A stretch of DNA of 64,000 nt from Ruegeria spongiae. GTDB taxonomy: Bacteria; Pseudomonadota; Alphaproteobacteria; Rhodobacterales; Rhodobacteraceae. The position numbers were made by a program, and so were the translations under genes. Shown here in pieces: positions 30,103-39,148 of the stretch. The stretch is taken from positions 1 to 64,000 of the forward strand of contig NZ_JAMFMB010000009.1 of NCBI RefSeq assembly GCF_023502395.1, written 5' to 3'. The notes under the pieces are model-generated. The model was not told the origin of the DNA, made no database searches, and saw only the letters and a program-made list of their open reading frames with translations. Positions within the stretch are counted from its first letter, which is position 1. Every line of letters begins with the position of its first letter.

Positions 30103-31194
30103 ATGTTTAAGACGACTATGAGCGGCGTAACCGCGACCGTCATGCGCACCCTGACCTTGCCGAAATCCGGAAAACTTGCGGAAAAAGCGCTCAAAGACAC
30201 TTACAAGATCGAAATTGAACTGGCCGGACAAGGCCCTAAAACGGCCGTTGGTCAAGCCATACTCAAAGCCTTTCCCAAAGTGCTGGACAACGATCTGAAC
30301 TCGCGTCGCAAGCAATGGGATGACCGCAACATCAAGATCTGGAAGGACACAGGCACGGCGCTCGAACACAAAAACATGACGGAACAAAAGGCGCAGGCTC
30401 TGGTCAAAGCCGCAGAAAAGCAGATCACCGCCAACTGGAACGAATACAACCAGAAAATCGCCAAGCCCACTGCTCTGTCGATTGTGGAGGCGCTGGCCAA
30501 AAATGAAGCAAAGAAGGCCGGTGAAAAAATCGGCAAATCCAAGATCAAATTCTGGTCCGAGGACCTCAAGGAAAGTCGCCTTGGTATCTGGGGATCGCTG
30601 ATCGGCGCGGCCGTATTCGGTGCCGCAACCACCCCCTTGGGTTGGATCGGCGCAGGCCTGTCGGCAGTATTACTGCTGGGCAAGGGGTACCGCAGCGCAT
30701 GGAAAATCGCGCAGAAACAGTCAGTGGACGTGCAAACCAACCTTAACAATATCAAAGACGGGCTGAGTACCGCCCAAAGCGCGCTGAACAAGCTCGAACC
30801 ACATCTGAAGATGCTTGGCGGTGCCCAGTCCAAAACTGCCGCTCAGATGGTTACCGCTCAATTGGAATTGGAAAAAATGCGTCAGGAACTGGAAAAACTG
30901 GAGACGCGCGCCAAGACGGAAAAAGCCGTCAAGGAAGGGGAATATATCAAGAAACTCCGAGCGGGTGTGGACAATCAGTTTTTCAAGGTCGAAGCCCTGC
31001 ACAAGACGATCGTGGCGCAAGCAAGTCTTGAGAAACGCATCGCCGACGCGATCGGCGCTGTGGAAGCGGCCGCCTCAGAAGCTACCGCCCGACGTAGCGG
31101 CTGGAACAAGATCATGGCCGACTACACCGATGTTTCAAAGGAAAGCGACAGTCTTATCAGCGCTATGTCGAAGCTGGCCGGCAAACTGGGCTAA
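30103..31194 (+). CDS. Unknown coiled-coil protein with a membrane hairpin
   Basis: A protein of about 363 residues with no family I recognise. Starts are possible at 30040 (TTG), 30073 and 30103; the last is used for lack of a clear ribosome-binding site. Residues about 160-205 form a Gly/Ala-rich hydrophobic hairpin (WGSLIGAAVFGAATTPLGWI, then AGLSAVLLLGKG). Both flanks are long charged helices, notably ELEKMRQELEKLETRAKTEK at about 260-280. The layout recalls membrane-anchored scaffolding or colicin-like helical proteins, but no homology is claimed. It stands alone between leuB and the alkX-like gene. Confidence 0.6.
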   Translation: MFKTTMSGVTATVMRTLTLPKSGKLAEKALKDTYKIEIELAGQGPKTAVGQAILKAFPKVLDNDLNSRRKQWDDRNIKIWKDTGTALEHKNMTEQKAQALVKAAEKQITANWNEYNQKIAKPTALSIVEALAKNEAKKAGEKIGKSKIKFWSEDLKESRLGIWGSLIGAAVFGAATTPLGWIGAGLSAVLLLGKGYRSAWKIAQKQSVDVQTNLNNIKDGLSTAQSALNKLEPHLKMLGGAQSKTAAQMVTAQLELEKMRQELEKLETRAKTEKAVKEGEYIKKLRAGVDNQFFKVEALHKTIVAQASLEKRIADAIGAVEAAASEATARRSGWNKIMADYTDVSKESDSLISAMSKLAGKLG

Positions 31195-31254
31195 AGTACT
31201 CGACAGCCTGTCAGCTGCCTTGCGAGAATGCACGACGAAGGAATGCGGAAAAGC

Positions 31255-32460
31255 TCATCTCTCCCTCAGCCAGCCATCCTGAAATGTCACCCGATCCAAT
31301 CCCGCAAAGCGACGCAGGCGGTCCATCTCGGCCTCAAGCTTGCGCATCCGCCCCTTGGTCCAACGGAAATCGCGTTCGGGCCAGAGGGCACGTATCTCGA
31401 GATTGCCGCGATCACGGGCCGCCTTCATATCGATCCGCCCAACCAGTTGGTCGCCTTCAAGAAGCGGAAAGACATAGTAGCCATATTTGCGCTTAGCAGC
31501 GGGGACAAAGACCTCGATCCGGTAGTGAAATCCGAACAGCCGCTCGGCCCGCTTACGGTCGCGCAACGCCGGGTCGAACGGGGACAGGACGCGCATCCGT
31601 CCTGGCAGTGCATCGGGTGCGGCCACCCCCGTCCCGGGCCGTGCAAAGACACGCCGCAACGCGCCGTCCGCACCCTCGACTTCGAGCGTCTCGATTTCGC
31701 CGGCCTGCTCAGTCCGGGCGCACCAGTCTTTTGCTTCGACCGGCGTTGCGATGTCCCAGAACGCGGCCAGCTCGCCAGAAGTGGCAAAGCCCAGCCGGTC
31801 CAACGCGGCGTTGCACAGCCAGTCGACGGTGGCAGCCGCGTCGCAGTCCATCGCACCAGGGCAAAGATGCGCCTCAATCACCCGCTCGGTCAGGTCATAG
31901 CGTTTCCGGAACCCGTCGCGCCCGATCACCGTCAACACGCCCGACCGCCAGAGATATTCCAGCGCGGTTTTCGATGGGTGCCAGTCCCACCAGCCGCCCG
32001 ACCCCTTGCGCTCATCCTTGCCCACATCAGAGGAGCAGGCCGGACCGTGATCGCGGATATGGGACAGAACCTCTTGGAACTGCCGCTCATAGCCTTCGCG
32101 CCGCGCGGCTTGCCAGCGAGATTTCAACGTTTCCGCATCACGGCGGAATTTCAGGTGCCAGTGCGGATAGAATTCCATCGGAATGACCGCCGCGTCATGG
32201 GTCCAGTGTTCGAACAATTTCCGGTCGCGTTCGTAAAGCCGTTTCAGATGGGCAGGCCGATAGGCCGGGCGACGGGAATAAAGGATCATGTCATGGGCGC
32301 GGGCGAGCGTGTTGATGCTGTCCACTTGCACAAAACCCAGGCGCTGGATCAGAGCACTCAGGTCATCGCCCTTGCCCGGACCAGCGGGTGTCTCGGCCAG
32401 CGCATGGCGGTCCAGAAACACATACCGCGCGGTGCGGTTGTCCAATCGGCGCAATGCCAA
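31255..32460 (-). CDS. AlkX/YcaQ-like winged-helix DNA glycosylase (HTH_42)
   Basis: A 401-residue protein of the AlkZ/YcaQ (DUF1006, HTH_42) family. AlkX-type members of this family unhook DNA interstrand crosslinks and remove alkylated bases. Family features include LGFVQVDSINTLARAHDMIL at about residues 42-61, HEWTHDAA-like FEHWTHDAAVIP at about 83-94, and the C-terminal FHYRIEVFVPAAKRKYGYYV block. The Q-x-D pair in FVQVDS corresponds to the catalytic QxD/QxQ position. The start lies four bp after the stop of the upstream lacI-type gene, so the two are co-transcribed. Confidence 0.85.
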   Translation of the reverse strand: MALRRLDNRTARYVFLDRHALAETPAGPGKGDDLSALIQRLGFVQVDSINTLARAHDMILYSRRPAYRPAHLKRLYERDRKLFEHWTHDAAVIPMEFYPHWHLKFRRDAETLKSRWQAARREGYERQFQEVLSHIRDHGPACSSDVGKDERKGSGGWWDWHPSKTALEYLWRSGVLTVIGRDGFRKRYDLTERVIEAHLCPGAMDCDAAATVDWLCNAALDRLGFATSGELAAFWDIATPVEAKDWCARTEQAGEIETLEVEGADGALRRVFARPGTGVAAPDALPGRMRVLSPFDPALRDRKRAERLFGFHYRIEVFVPAAKRKYGYYVFPLLEGDQLVGRIDMKAARDRGNLEIRALWPERDFRWTKGRMRKLEAEMDRLRRFAGLDRVTFQDGWLRER

Positions 32461-32464
32461 CGCT

Positions 32465-33490
32465 TCAGCGCCGCTTGAGCGTGTCGCCGTAACTGATCTT
32501 GGGGGTCAGGGTGATCCGCGTCTCGACCTCCTGTTCGGGGTCTTCCAGCCGTGCCGAGATGATCTGGGCCGCTGCGCGCCCGATCTCCAATCGGCAGGCA
32601 TCCATCGTCGCCAATTGCCGTGGCAGGCCCTGCAACAACTCGACATCGTTGAACCCTGCCAGACCGATCTGCCCCGGAATGTCGACCCCTTGTTCCAGCA
32701 GGTAGAGCAACCCACCCGCACCGATCATATCGTTGGAGTAGTACAGAAAATCGAGCTCGGGCGAGCGTTCCAGCATGGTCTGCGTCATTTCGCGACCCTT
32801 GGCCAAGGCCGAGCCGCCGGAATAGAAATCGCGATCCTCGATCTCGACGCCGTTCTTGGCCAGAACCTCGGTGAACCCCTCGAAGCGTTTCCGCGCCCGG
32901 TGATCCAGCGGCATCTTGGTGCCCATGAACCCGATATGTTCATAGCCCGCCTTCAGGATCGCCTTGGCCATCTCGCGCCCGGCGCGGCGGTGCGAGATAC
33001 CGACCATCGCATCCACCGGCTTGCCGTCGGTATCCATGATCTCGACCACGGGAATACCCGCCGCGTCCAGCATCGCGCGCGCCGCCTCGGTATGTTCCAG
33101 CCCGGCAATGATCACCCCCGAAGGCCGCCACGAGAGCATCTCATAGAGGACCTTCTCTTCTTTCTCGGGCAGATAATCGGTGACACCCACGACCGGCTGC
33201 AGCTCGGTATCTTCCAGAACCTGGTTGATGCCGGTCAGTACCTCGGGGAACACCATGTTCGACAGCGACGGAATGATCACCGCTACCAGATTGACCCGGC
33301 TCGACGCCAGGGCGCCCGCGATCTTGTTGGGGACGTAGCCCAACTCCTTGGCGGCGGCCAGAACACGGGCCCGGGTGGCGTCCGATACGTCGCCGCGATT
33401 GCGTAACACGCGGCTGACTGTCATTTCCGATACGCCGGATGCCTCGGACACATCGCGGAGCGTGAGGGGGCGGGCGGTATCTGCGGCCAA
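32465..33490 (-). CDS. LacI-family transcriptional regulator
   Basis: A 341-residue repressor. Residues about 10-56 are the LacI helix-turn-helix and hinge (LTLRDVSEASGVSEMTVSRV, then YVPNKIAGALAS); residues about 65-335 are a periplasmic-binding-protein-like sensor (VNLVAVIIPSLSNMVFPEVL). The sequence is closest in style to GntR-type (gluconate) repressors, but the inducer is unknown. A DNA-glycosylase-like gene follows at 4 bp, an unexpected partner for a sugar-type repressor. Confidence 0.88.
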   Translation of the reverse strand: MAADTARPLTLRDVSEASGVSEMTVSRVLRNRGDVSDATRARVLAAAKELGYVPNKIAGALASSRVNLVAVIIPSLSNMVFPEVLTGINQVLEDTELQPVVGVTDYLPEKEEKVLYEMLSWRPSGVIIAGLEHTEAARAMLDAAGIPVVEIMDTDGKPVDAMVGISHRRAGREMAKAILKAGYEHIGFMGTKMPLDHRARKRFEGFTEVLAKNGVEIEDRDFYSGGSALAKGREMTQTMLERSPELDFLYYSNDMIGAGGLLYLLEQGVDIPGQIGLAGFNDVELLQGLPRQLATMDACRLEIGRAAAQIISARLEDPEQEVETRITLTPKISYGDTLKRR

Positions 33491-33799
33491 GGGGTGATCC
33501 AGTGCTTGCTTGTTCGTGGCGATGCTAGCGCGAACAGAACGGCCTGTTCAACCATCGCGCCAACCTAATGCGACGCCGTGGCAAAAAAATCCGTCACCTG
33601 ATTTTTACCATTCCCGAGGGCTGAACCCCTCCAGCCAGTCGCGCGATGCATCTTTCCCAACAAGTGGCCCTCCCCATCTGAATGGGCCCACCGTTATGTT
33701 TAGGTGTTTGAACACCTGGGGTCAGATAGTCCTTACGCTGGAAAATAAACGACGGTTCCGACTGCAATGCAAAGTTGCGATTGCCAGCCCTTTATTCTG
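33491..33799. other. Intergenic region with an IS3-type solo end
   Basis: No gene. Apart from the IS end at 33665-33704 it holds a palindrome AGGTGTT-TG-AACACCT (33702-33717), and it probably includes the lacI-type gene promoter near 33500-33560. Confidence 0.4.
33665..33704 (+). mobile_element. Solo IS3-family terminal repeat
   Basis: Forty bases align without gaps to the IS3 end seen at 660 and 9309 (read as reverse complement), with about seven mismatches; CCACCGTTATGTTTAGG is identical to the copy at 660. No orfA or second end follows, so this is a leftover end of a related element in otherwise core DNA. Confidence 0.6.
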
Positions 33800-33824
33800 A
33801 GGGCGCTGCCCCAGGCAGCGCCCT
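33800..33824 (-). terminator. Hairpin after the arylsulfatase gene
   Basis: AGGGCGCTGCC-CCA-GGCAGCGCCCT, 11 bp of stem, 20 bp beyond the arylsulfatase stop. There is no clear U-run, yet the position suggests termination. Confidence 0.6.
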
Positions 33825-33844
33825 GTATCTCACAAGGCTCTCTC

Positions 33845-36268
33845 TTATTGGCGCTTCAGCATTCGCTTGGCCGCAGCTTCCATGCTCTCATAGCTGTCGC
33901 CCGAAACAGACACGGCTACTTTCTGGATTGTGCCACCGGTGAATTCTCCTGGCGTGGTGTACATCTGGCTGACAGCATCGCCGCTATCGTAGCCGATGCA
34001 CAGGCCGTCACCTGAAAGGGTGAACTTGCCCGATTGCGCCCGCATATCACCCGAAGCAACCTCCTGGTCATCCACATATAGCTTCATCGAACCCAGAACC
34101 TCTCCGCTGTCGCCGGTGCCGGTCGCGTCAAATTCCATACCTACGGTATACGCACCTGGCTGAAGTTCGACATCCGATTCAAACACCTGCTCGGGCTGAA
34201 TGCCGAGGAAATTATAGGCATAGTAAAGCTTCTTGTCCTTGATGAAGAGTGAATGACCACCGAACCGCGACCCATGGGCAAAGACCACACCAGATGTGTT
34301 TTCGTCCTCGATCTCGATATTGGCGAGAATTTTGTAGTCCCGGCCGCGTATGTTGACTGCTACGCCTTCCGGCACACAAGCGGTGTGCGGATAGTAGACA
34401 TAGGTGTCGCGGGCCGGTTCCGATGTTGGGCGTTCTATTGTCAGGATTTCCACTGCGCTGCGATCATCCAGGGGAAGGACGTTGTTTTTGGCCGCCTCGT
34501 CAAACCAGACCTGAATCAGCTCATTGAGTTTTTCAGGCTCCTGGTCAGCGAGGTTGTTGGACTCGGAGCGGTCCACATCAACGTGATACAACTCCCATAC
34601 ATCCTTGTCGAAATTGCTTGTTCCGGTCAGAGGCGCGTGCACAGCGACCGCCTTCCAGCCATCTTTCCAGATGCCCCGGGTGCCAAGCATGGTGTAGTAT
34701 TGAACATCTTTTTGGGTGGGATCATCTGGCGCGGCATCAAAGGTGTAGGCCATGGACACACCCGACAGCGGGTACTGATCGACGCCGTTATTGGTCGTAG
34801 GCATCTCCAGTCCCGTAATCTCCAGTATCGTTGGTACGATGTCGACCGAGTGGTGATACTGATGCCGGATCTCGCCGCCGTTCTTGATGCCGTTGGGCCA
34901 GGACATGACCAACGGGTCATTGGTGCCACCAGCATAGTTCGAATACCGCTTGAACATCTTGAACGGAGCTGAGAACGCGGCAGCCCAGCCGGTCGGGTAG
35001 TGGTTATAGGTATCCGCGCTACCAAGAGTGTCGAGGTATTTCATGTTCTCTTCCAGCTCATCCGGAAAGCCGTTGAAGAACTTGTTTTCGTTGACCGACC
35101 CGTTCGGTGAGCCCTCACCTGACGCTCCGTTGTCGGCCGCGTAGATGATAAGGGTGTTTTCGTATTGCCCTGTCTCTTTGAGGTAATCGATTATGCGACC
35201 TACCTCGCTATCGGTGTATTCCGAGAACCCGGCGTACACTTCGGCCATGCGGGCAAACAGTTTCTTTTCGTCGTCGTTCAGACTGTCCCAGGGCCGAACG
35301 GCATCAGCGGGGTTGGCAATATCTTCTGGTAAGAAATTCAACTCGGTATTGACCGTGCCCTCGGGCATGATGCCCTTATCGATCATTGCCTGTGTGATTT
35401 CTTGCCGATAGACATCGTAGCCTTCATCAAAGACGCCCTTGTACTTGTCGGACCATTCAGGCGATGCATGATGCGGTGCGTGGTTGGCGCCGGGGTTGAA
35501 CCACATGTACCAGGGTTTGGACGGGTTCGTTGCCTTCTGGTCGCGCAACATTGAGATTGCCTGATCAGCCAGATCTTTGGACAGGTGGTAACCGTCTTCA
35601 GGACCATAAGGTTGTTCAATGAACCGGTTGTCTTCGACAAGATCGGGATACCATTGGTTGGTCTCACCACCCAGGAAGCCATAGAAGCGGTCAAATCCCT
35701 GATTCAGAGGCCATTCTGTGCGGCTTGCACCCGACGCAACGTCTTGCTCCGGGACATTGTGGTTCTTGCCGATCCAAAAAGTGCTGTAGCCATTTGCCTG
35801 CAGCACTTCGGCAATCGTGGTCACTTGCGGAGGTATCCGCCCGCTTGCGCCAGGGAACCCGTCTGCGGTTTCAGTAATGGCGGCCATCCCGTTGAGGTGA
35901 TGGTTGCGCCCCGTCAACAGGGTCGAGCGCGTCGGCGAACACAGCGCGGTCGTGTGCCATTGAGTAAAAGTCAGACCTTCAGCCGCGAGATCGTCCATTG
36001 TCGGCATATTGATCTTGCCGCCGTAAGGGGACCAGGCGCCAAGCCCGGTATCGTCGTAAAGAACGAACAGGATGTTTGGCGAACCTTCCGGCGCGGCTTT
36101 GGGGGTAAATGGGGTCCAGTCCGGCGATGAATCGCGCACATCCAGATCAATTTTCCCGTTAAAGCCCGGATATCCCAGCGGCTCTTTCATTTCTGGTGCA
36201 TCCTGAGCAATCCCGGGCAGCGGGATCAGAGCGATGATCGCTCCGAGGGCAATCAAACGGGTGGCCAT
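33845..36268 (-). CDS. Exported arylsulfatase
   Basis: An 807-residue sulfatase. The ATG at 36268 has GGAGG eight bases upstream and starts a clear signal peptide (MATRLIALGAIIALIPLPGIAQ). The catalytic domain opens with NILFVLYDDTGLGAW (metal-binding DD), and the sulfatase signature LCSPTRSTLLTGRN at about residues 110-123 contains the Cys that becomes formylglycine. IIYAADNGASGEG gives the distal metal ligands. After about residue 560 there is an extra C-terminal beta-rich domain of some 200 residues. It hydrolyses sulfate esters in the periplasm or outside the cell; the substrate is unknown. A formylglycine-generating enzyme is not in this window. Confidence 0.9.
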   Translation of the reverse strand: MATRLIALGAIIALIPLPGIAQDAPEMKEPLGYPGFNGKIDLDVRDSSPDWTPFTPKAAPEGSPNILFVLYDDTGLGAWSPYGGKINMPTMDDLAAEGLTFTQWHTTALCSPTRSTLLTGRNHHLNGMAAITETADGFPGASGRIPPQVTTIAEVLQANGYSTFWIGKNHNVPEQDVASGASRTEWPLNQGFDRFYGFLGGETNQWYPDLVEDNRFIEQPYGPEDGYHLSKDLADQAISMLRDQKATNPSKPWYMWFNPGANHAPHHASPEWSDKYKGVFDEGYDVYRQEITQAMIDKGIMPEGTVNTELNFLPEDIANPADAVRPWDSLNDDEKKLFARMAEVYAGFSEYTDSEVGRIIDYLKETGQYENTLIIYAADNGASGEGSPNGSVNENKFFNGFPDELEENMKYLDTLGSADTYNHYPTGWAAAFSAPFKMFKRYSNYAGGTNDPLVMSWPNGIKNGGEIRHQYHHSVDIVPTILEITGLEMPTTNNGVDQYPLSGVSMAYTFDAAPDDPTQKDVQYYTMLGTRGIWKDGWKAVAVHAPLTGTSNFDKDVWELYHVDVDRSESNNLADQEPEKLNELIQVWFDEAAKNNVLPLDDRSAVEILTIERPTSEPARDTYVYYPHTACVPEGVAVNIRGRDYKILANIEIEDENTSGVVFAHGSRFGGHSLFIKDKKLYYAYNFLGIQPEQVFESDVELQPGAYTVGMEFDATGTGDSGEVLGSMKLYVDDQEVASGDMRAQSGKFTLSGDGLCIGYDSGDAVSQMYTTPGEFTGGTIQKVAVSVSGDSYESMEAAAKRMLKRQ

Positions 36269-36604
36269 AAAGCAAACCTCCAAAAAAGTGAATAATCTGA
36301 AACAGTAAGGGCGTTCGGTCGACAGGATCACCTTAGCAGTAGGAAGATCGCAATCAACAGTGTAGTTTACGCCCCTTCAGTCGGCTTCCGATTGTGCGGG
36401 TGTTCGAGCCGACAAAGTCGGGCGGGCTGTAGGCATATACAATGTGCACCAGTGCTCCGTTGCGAAAGACAGCATACGTGCGCTGCACCGCAGAACTGGC
36501 AAGTTGTTCGAACGGCTTAATGGGCAGCCCTCAGCGCTCAGACCATCACCCAGCGGCGGTGATGCTGCAGCGCTGCCCATGATTGGCAGGGAACGAGCAT
36601 GGCT
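36269..36604. other. Intergenic region between arylsulfatase and LysR genes
   Basis: About 335 bp. The left part should hold the arylsulfatase promoter; the right part holds the nested hairpin at 36521-36579. An open frame at 36377-36580 (minus) runs through this hairpin and is not considered a gene. Confidence 0.4.
36521..36579 (-). terminator. Nested hairpin downstream of the LysR gene
   Basis: TGGGCAGC (36521-36528) pairs with GCTGCCCA (36572-36579), and inside them CATCACC (36544-36550) pairs with GGTGATG (36558-36564). It lies 26 bp after the LysR stop codon and probably acts as its terminator; no U-run is evident. Confidence 0.5.
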
Positions 36605-37486
36605 TCAATTGGCGAGCAACTGGACGATCCGTTTCGTTTCGGATCGCTGTCGCGGCATTCGAGGCACTTGAATAACGAGTGAATTTCCTGTGCTGCACGA
36701 CACGTCATGCATAACTGTCAGCGCCCCGGCGGTAAGCGCGTCTTCGATCAGACACAGGTGCCCCATAAGCACGCCCGCGCCCGCCTTGGCCTCTTCCACG
36801 GCAAGGCTGTAAAGCGAAAACTGAGGCCCGTTTTCACTGTTTCGAATCTGAACGCCAGAATTCTGTGACCACATGGGCCAATCGTTTGCCCAAGTTTGAT
36901 CCCGCAAGAATGATATGCCTTCAAAACCCTGATCGCCCTGCTTGCGATTCAGAAGTGACGGCGCGCAAACGGGGATAATCTTGTCCTGGCAAATGCAGAT
37001 CTGGTTCGGGGAGCCATCTGGGACCGAAAAGAAAATCGACAAATCGAACAGTTCCCGCGACAGGCTTGGCGGGGTTTCCATGGCCGTGACCGAGAAGTTG
37101 ATCTGCGGATAACACTCTCTGATTTTACCAAGCCGTTTGGGCAGCCAAAGCTGAGCAATCGACGGGAGCGCGGCAATTTGAAAATCGGCGTTTGGCTTGA
37201 GGTCTCGCAGGGCACGCGTGGCGTCCGCAAGGGCATCAAACGCCTTGGTGAAATCAGCCAGCAGAGCTTGTCCCTCTCGGGTCAGTTCAACCCCTTGGGC
37301 ATTTCTGCGAAAGAGGGGCATTCCTGCCCAGCCTTCCAACGTTTTGATGTGCTGGGAAATTGCCCCGGCGGTGACATTCAGTTCTTCCGCCGCCGCGACA
37401 AAGCTGATGTGACGCGCCGCCGCTTCAAAGGCACGCATGGCATTCAGGGGCGGCCCCTTGGGGCGCTTGGGCGCGACGCTCATCAT
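36605..37486 (-). CDS. LysR-family transcriptional regulator (GcvA-like)
   Basis: A 293-residue regulator. Residues about 12-72 are the LysR helix-turn-helix (LNAMRAFEAAARHISFVAAA, then LNVTAGAISQHIKTLEGW); the rest is the effector domain. The opening and the spelling of the recognition helix resemble GcvA-type members. It is divergent from the SHMT-like gene at 37583 with a 96-bp shared promoter region, the standard layout for a LysR protein and its target. Confidence 0.88.
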   Translation of the reverse strand: MMSVAPKRPKGPPLNAMRAFEAAARHISFVAAAEELNVTAGAISQHIKTLEGWAGMPLFRRNAQGVELTREGQALLADFTKAFDALADATRALRDLKPNADFQIAALPSIAQLWLPKRLGKIRECYPQINFSVTAMETPPSLSRELFDLSIFFSVPDGSPNQICICQDKIIPVCAPSLLNRKQGDQGFEGISFLRDQTWANDWPMWSQNSGVQIRNSENGPQFSLYSLAVEEAKAGAGVLMGHLCLIEDALTAGALTVMHDVSCSTGNSLVIQVPRMPRQRSETKRIVQLLAN

Positions 37487-37582
37487 CTTGCCTTAGTTTT
37501 CCTACGGCAAGAAATAGCAAATCTGCTTTGCACTGTCACTCACTTGCTTTCAAGATCAGAGCAACGATGGAGGACAAATAAG
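37487..37582. promoter_or_regulatory. Shared promoter region of the LysR / SHMT-like pair
   Basis: Contains an inverted repeat CTTGCC / GGCAAG (about 37491-37512) near the LysR start, a plausible LysR operator, and GGAGG before the plus-strand start. Confidence 0.45.
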
Positions 37583-38890
37583 ATGACCCTTGCACCAAGA
37601 GATTGGGTGCCCGGCACAAGCGAAACACGGGTTCAGGACATAGCGTTGAAGGCTTCGACAACTTCGTCCGATAACCTTCTTGCCCGGATTGCAGAACTTG
37701 CCGAGCAGAACCGCCTGATTCACGAGGTCGAGTGCTTCAACCTCAACCCCGCAACCAATGTGATGAACCCCAAGGCAGAAGCGCTGCTTGCCTCTGGCAT
37801 CGGGTCGCGTCCGTCATTGGGGTATCCCGGCGACAAATACGAAATGGGCCTTGAGGCTATTGAAGAGATCGAAGTTATTGCGGCACAGCTCTGTGCCGAG
37901 GTTTTTGATGCGCAATTTGCCGAGGTCCGCATACCGTCAGGGGCGATTGCCAACCTCTATGGTTTCATGGCCACCTGCAATCCCGGTGATACCATCATCG
38001 CGCCGCCAGCTTCTATCGGCGGTCATGTGACCCACCATGTGGCGGGTTGTGCGGGTCTTTACGGTCTGCGCACTATTGATGCCCCCGTAAACGCCGATGG
38101 CTACACCGTCGATCTGGACCAGTTGCGAGCACTGGCACTGTCGGAACGCCCCAAACTGATCACCATCGGGGGCAGCCTGAATCTGTTCGAGCATCCGGTG
38201 GCAGAAGTGCGCTCTATCGCCGATGAGATTGGGGCAAAAGTTATGTTTGATGCGGCCCATCAATGTGGGATCATCGCCGGCCGGGCGTGGTCAAACCCCC
38301 TGGCCGAGGGGGCGCACTTCATGACGATGAGCACCTACAAAAGCCTCGGCGGCCCGGCGGGCGGTTTGATCGTTTCAAATGATGCCGAGATTGCCCAGGC
38401 CATTGATGCCATCGCTTTTCCCGGTATGACCGCAAATTTCGATGCGGCTAAGACGGCTGCGCTGGCTGTAACCATGCTGGATTGGAAAGTATTCGGCCAG
38501 GCCTATGCGCAGGAAATGATCGCGATGTCACAGGCCCTCGCAGCGGCGCTGGATGCACAGGGGGTACCTGTTTTTGCAGGAACGCAAGGGTTCACCAATT
38601 CTCATCAATTCGCGGTCCTGGCAGAACGTTTCGGGGGTGGACAAACGGCATCGAAGCGGCTTCGCAACAACGGTTTCCTCGCTTGCGGCATTGGCCTGCC
38701 GGTGTCTGCAGTCGACAGGGATATGAACGGCCTGCGAATTGGCACCCCCGAATTGGTTCGCTGGGGCATGACGGCACGAGACGCCGACCGCTTGGCACAG
38801 CTGATCAAGCGCGGATTGGATAACAAGCCCATTGCTTCGGAAGTTTCGACGTGGCGCAAGGAATTCTCGAAGCTCCATTTCGTGCACTGA
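37583..38890 (+). CDS. Serine hydroxymethyltransferase-like PLP enzyme
   Basis: A 435-residue enzyme of the GlyA fold. The ATG at 37583 follows GGAGG; the frame is open further upstream across the promoter region. SHMT hallmarks: CFNLNPATNVMNPKAEALLA near residues 50-70, SRPSLGYPGDKYEMG, SGAIANLYGFMA, and the PLP-binding lysine in MTMSTYKSLGGPAGG at about residues 247-261 (GlyA has THKTLRGPRGG). It is clearly divergent from housekeeping GlyA, so a different amino acid may be used, for example a 2-methylserine or other beta-hydroxy amino acid. That is inference. Probably controlled by the divergent LysR protein. Confidence 0.75.
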   Translation: MTLAPRDWVPGTSETRVQDIALKASTTSSDNLLARIAELAEQNRLIHEVECFNLNPATNVMNPKAEALLASGIGSRPSLGYPGDKYEMGLEAIEEIEVIAAQLCAEVFDAQFAEVRIPSGAIANLYGFMATCNPGDTIIAPPASIGGHVTHHVAGCAGLYGLRTIDAPVNADGYTVDLDQLRALALSERPKLITIGGSLNLFEHPVAEVRSIADEIGAKVMFDAAHQCGIIAGRAWSNPLAEGAHFMTMSTYKSLGGPAGGLIVSNDAEIAQAIDAIAFPGMTANFDAAKTAALAVTMLDWKVFGQAYAQEMIAMSQALAAALDAQGVPVFAGTQGFTNSHQFAVLAERFGGGQTASKRLRNNGFLACGIGLPVSAVDRDMNGLRIGTPELVRWGMTARDADRLAQLIKRGLDNKPIASEVSTWRKEFSKLHFVH

Positions 38891-39148
38891 CCACCGCGAC
38901 GCTTCCTACTCGCGACCAGTAAGACAGAGGCGGCAAAGCCCTGTGTGGTTGGTTCCCGCAAAATAAGTTTTTGAGGTTTGGAGGGCGGTGGTCAGAAGCA
39001 GCGGTGTGTTCGGCCTGCTGAGGCGGCTCCTCGCTGCTGGCCCTGATGGTTTCCGCGCACCAGGTCCCTTTGCGCTTGGCGGGCGGCTACGCCCGTGAAT
39101 TTGACCGGTTTGTCCTGTTGGTCGTGATTGAAGATTGGCCCCACCATT
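38891..39148. other. Intergenic region before truB
   Basis: About 260 bp between converging genes; no gene, and only short imperfect repeats around GGCGGCT/AGCCGCC-like words near 39015-39090. Confidence 0.35.

Noticed and set aside
36377-36580. A 67-codon ORF between the arylsulfatase and LysR genes
   Set aside because: No ribosome-binding site, and it runs through the nested hairpin at 36521-36579.
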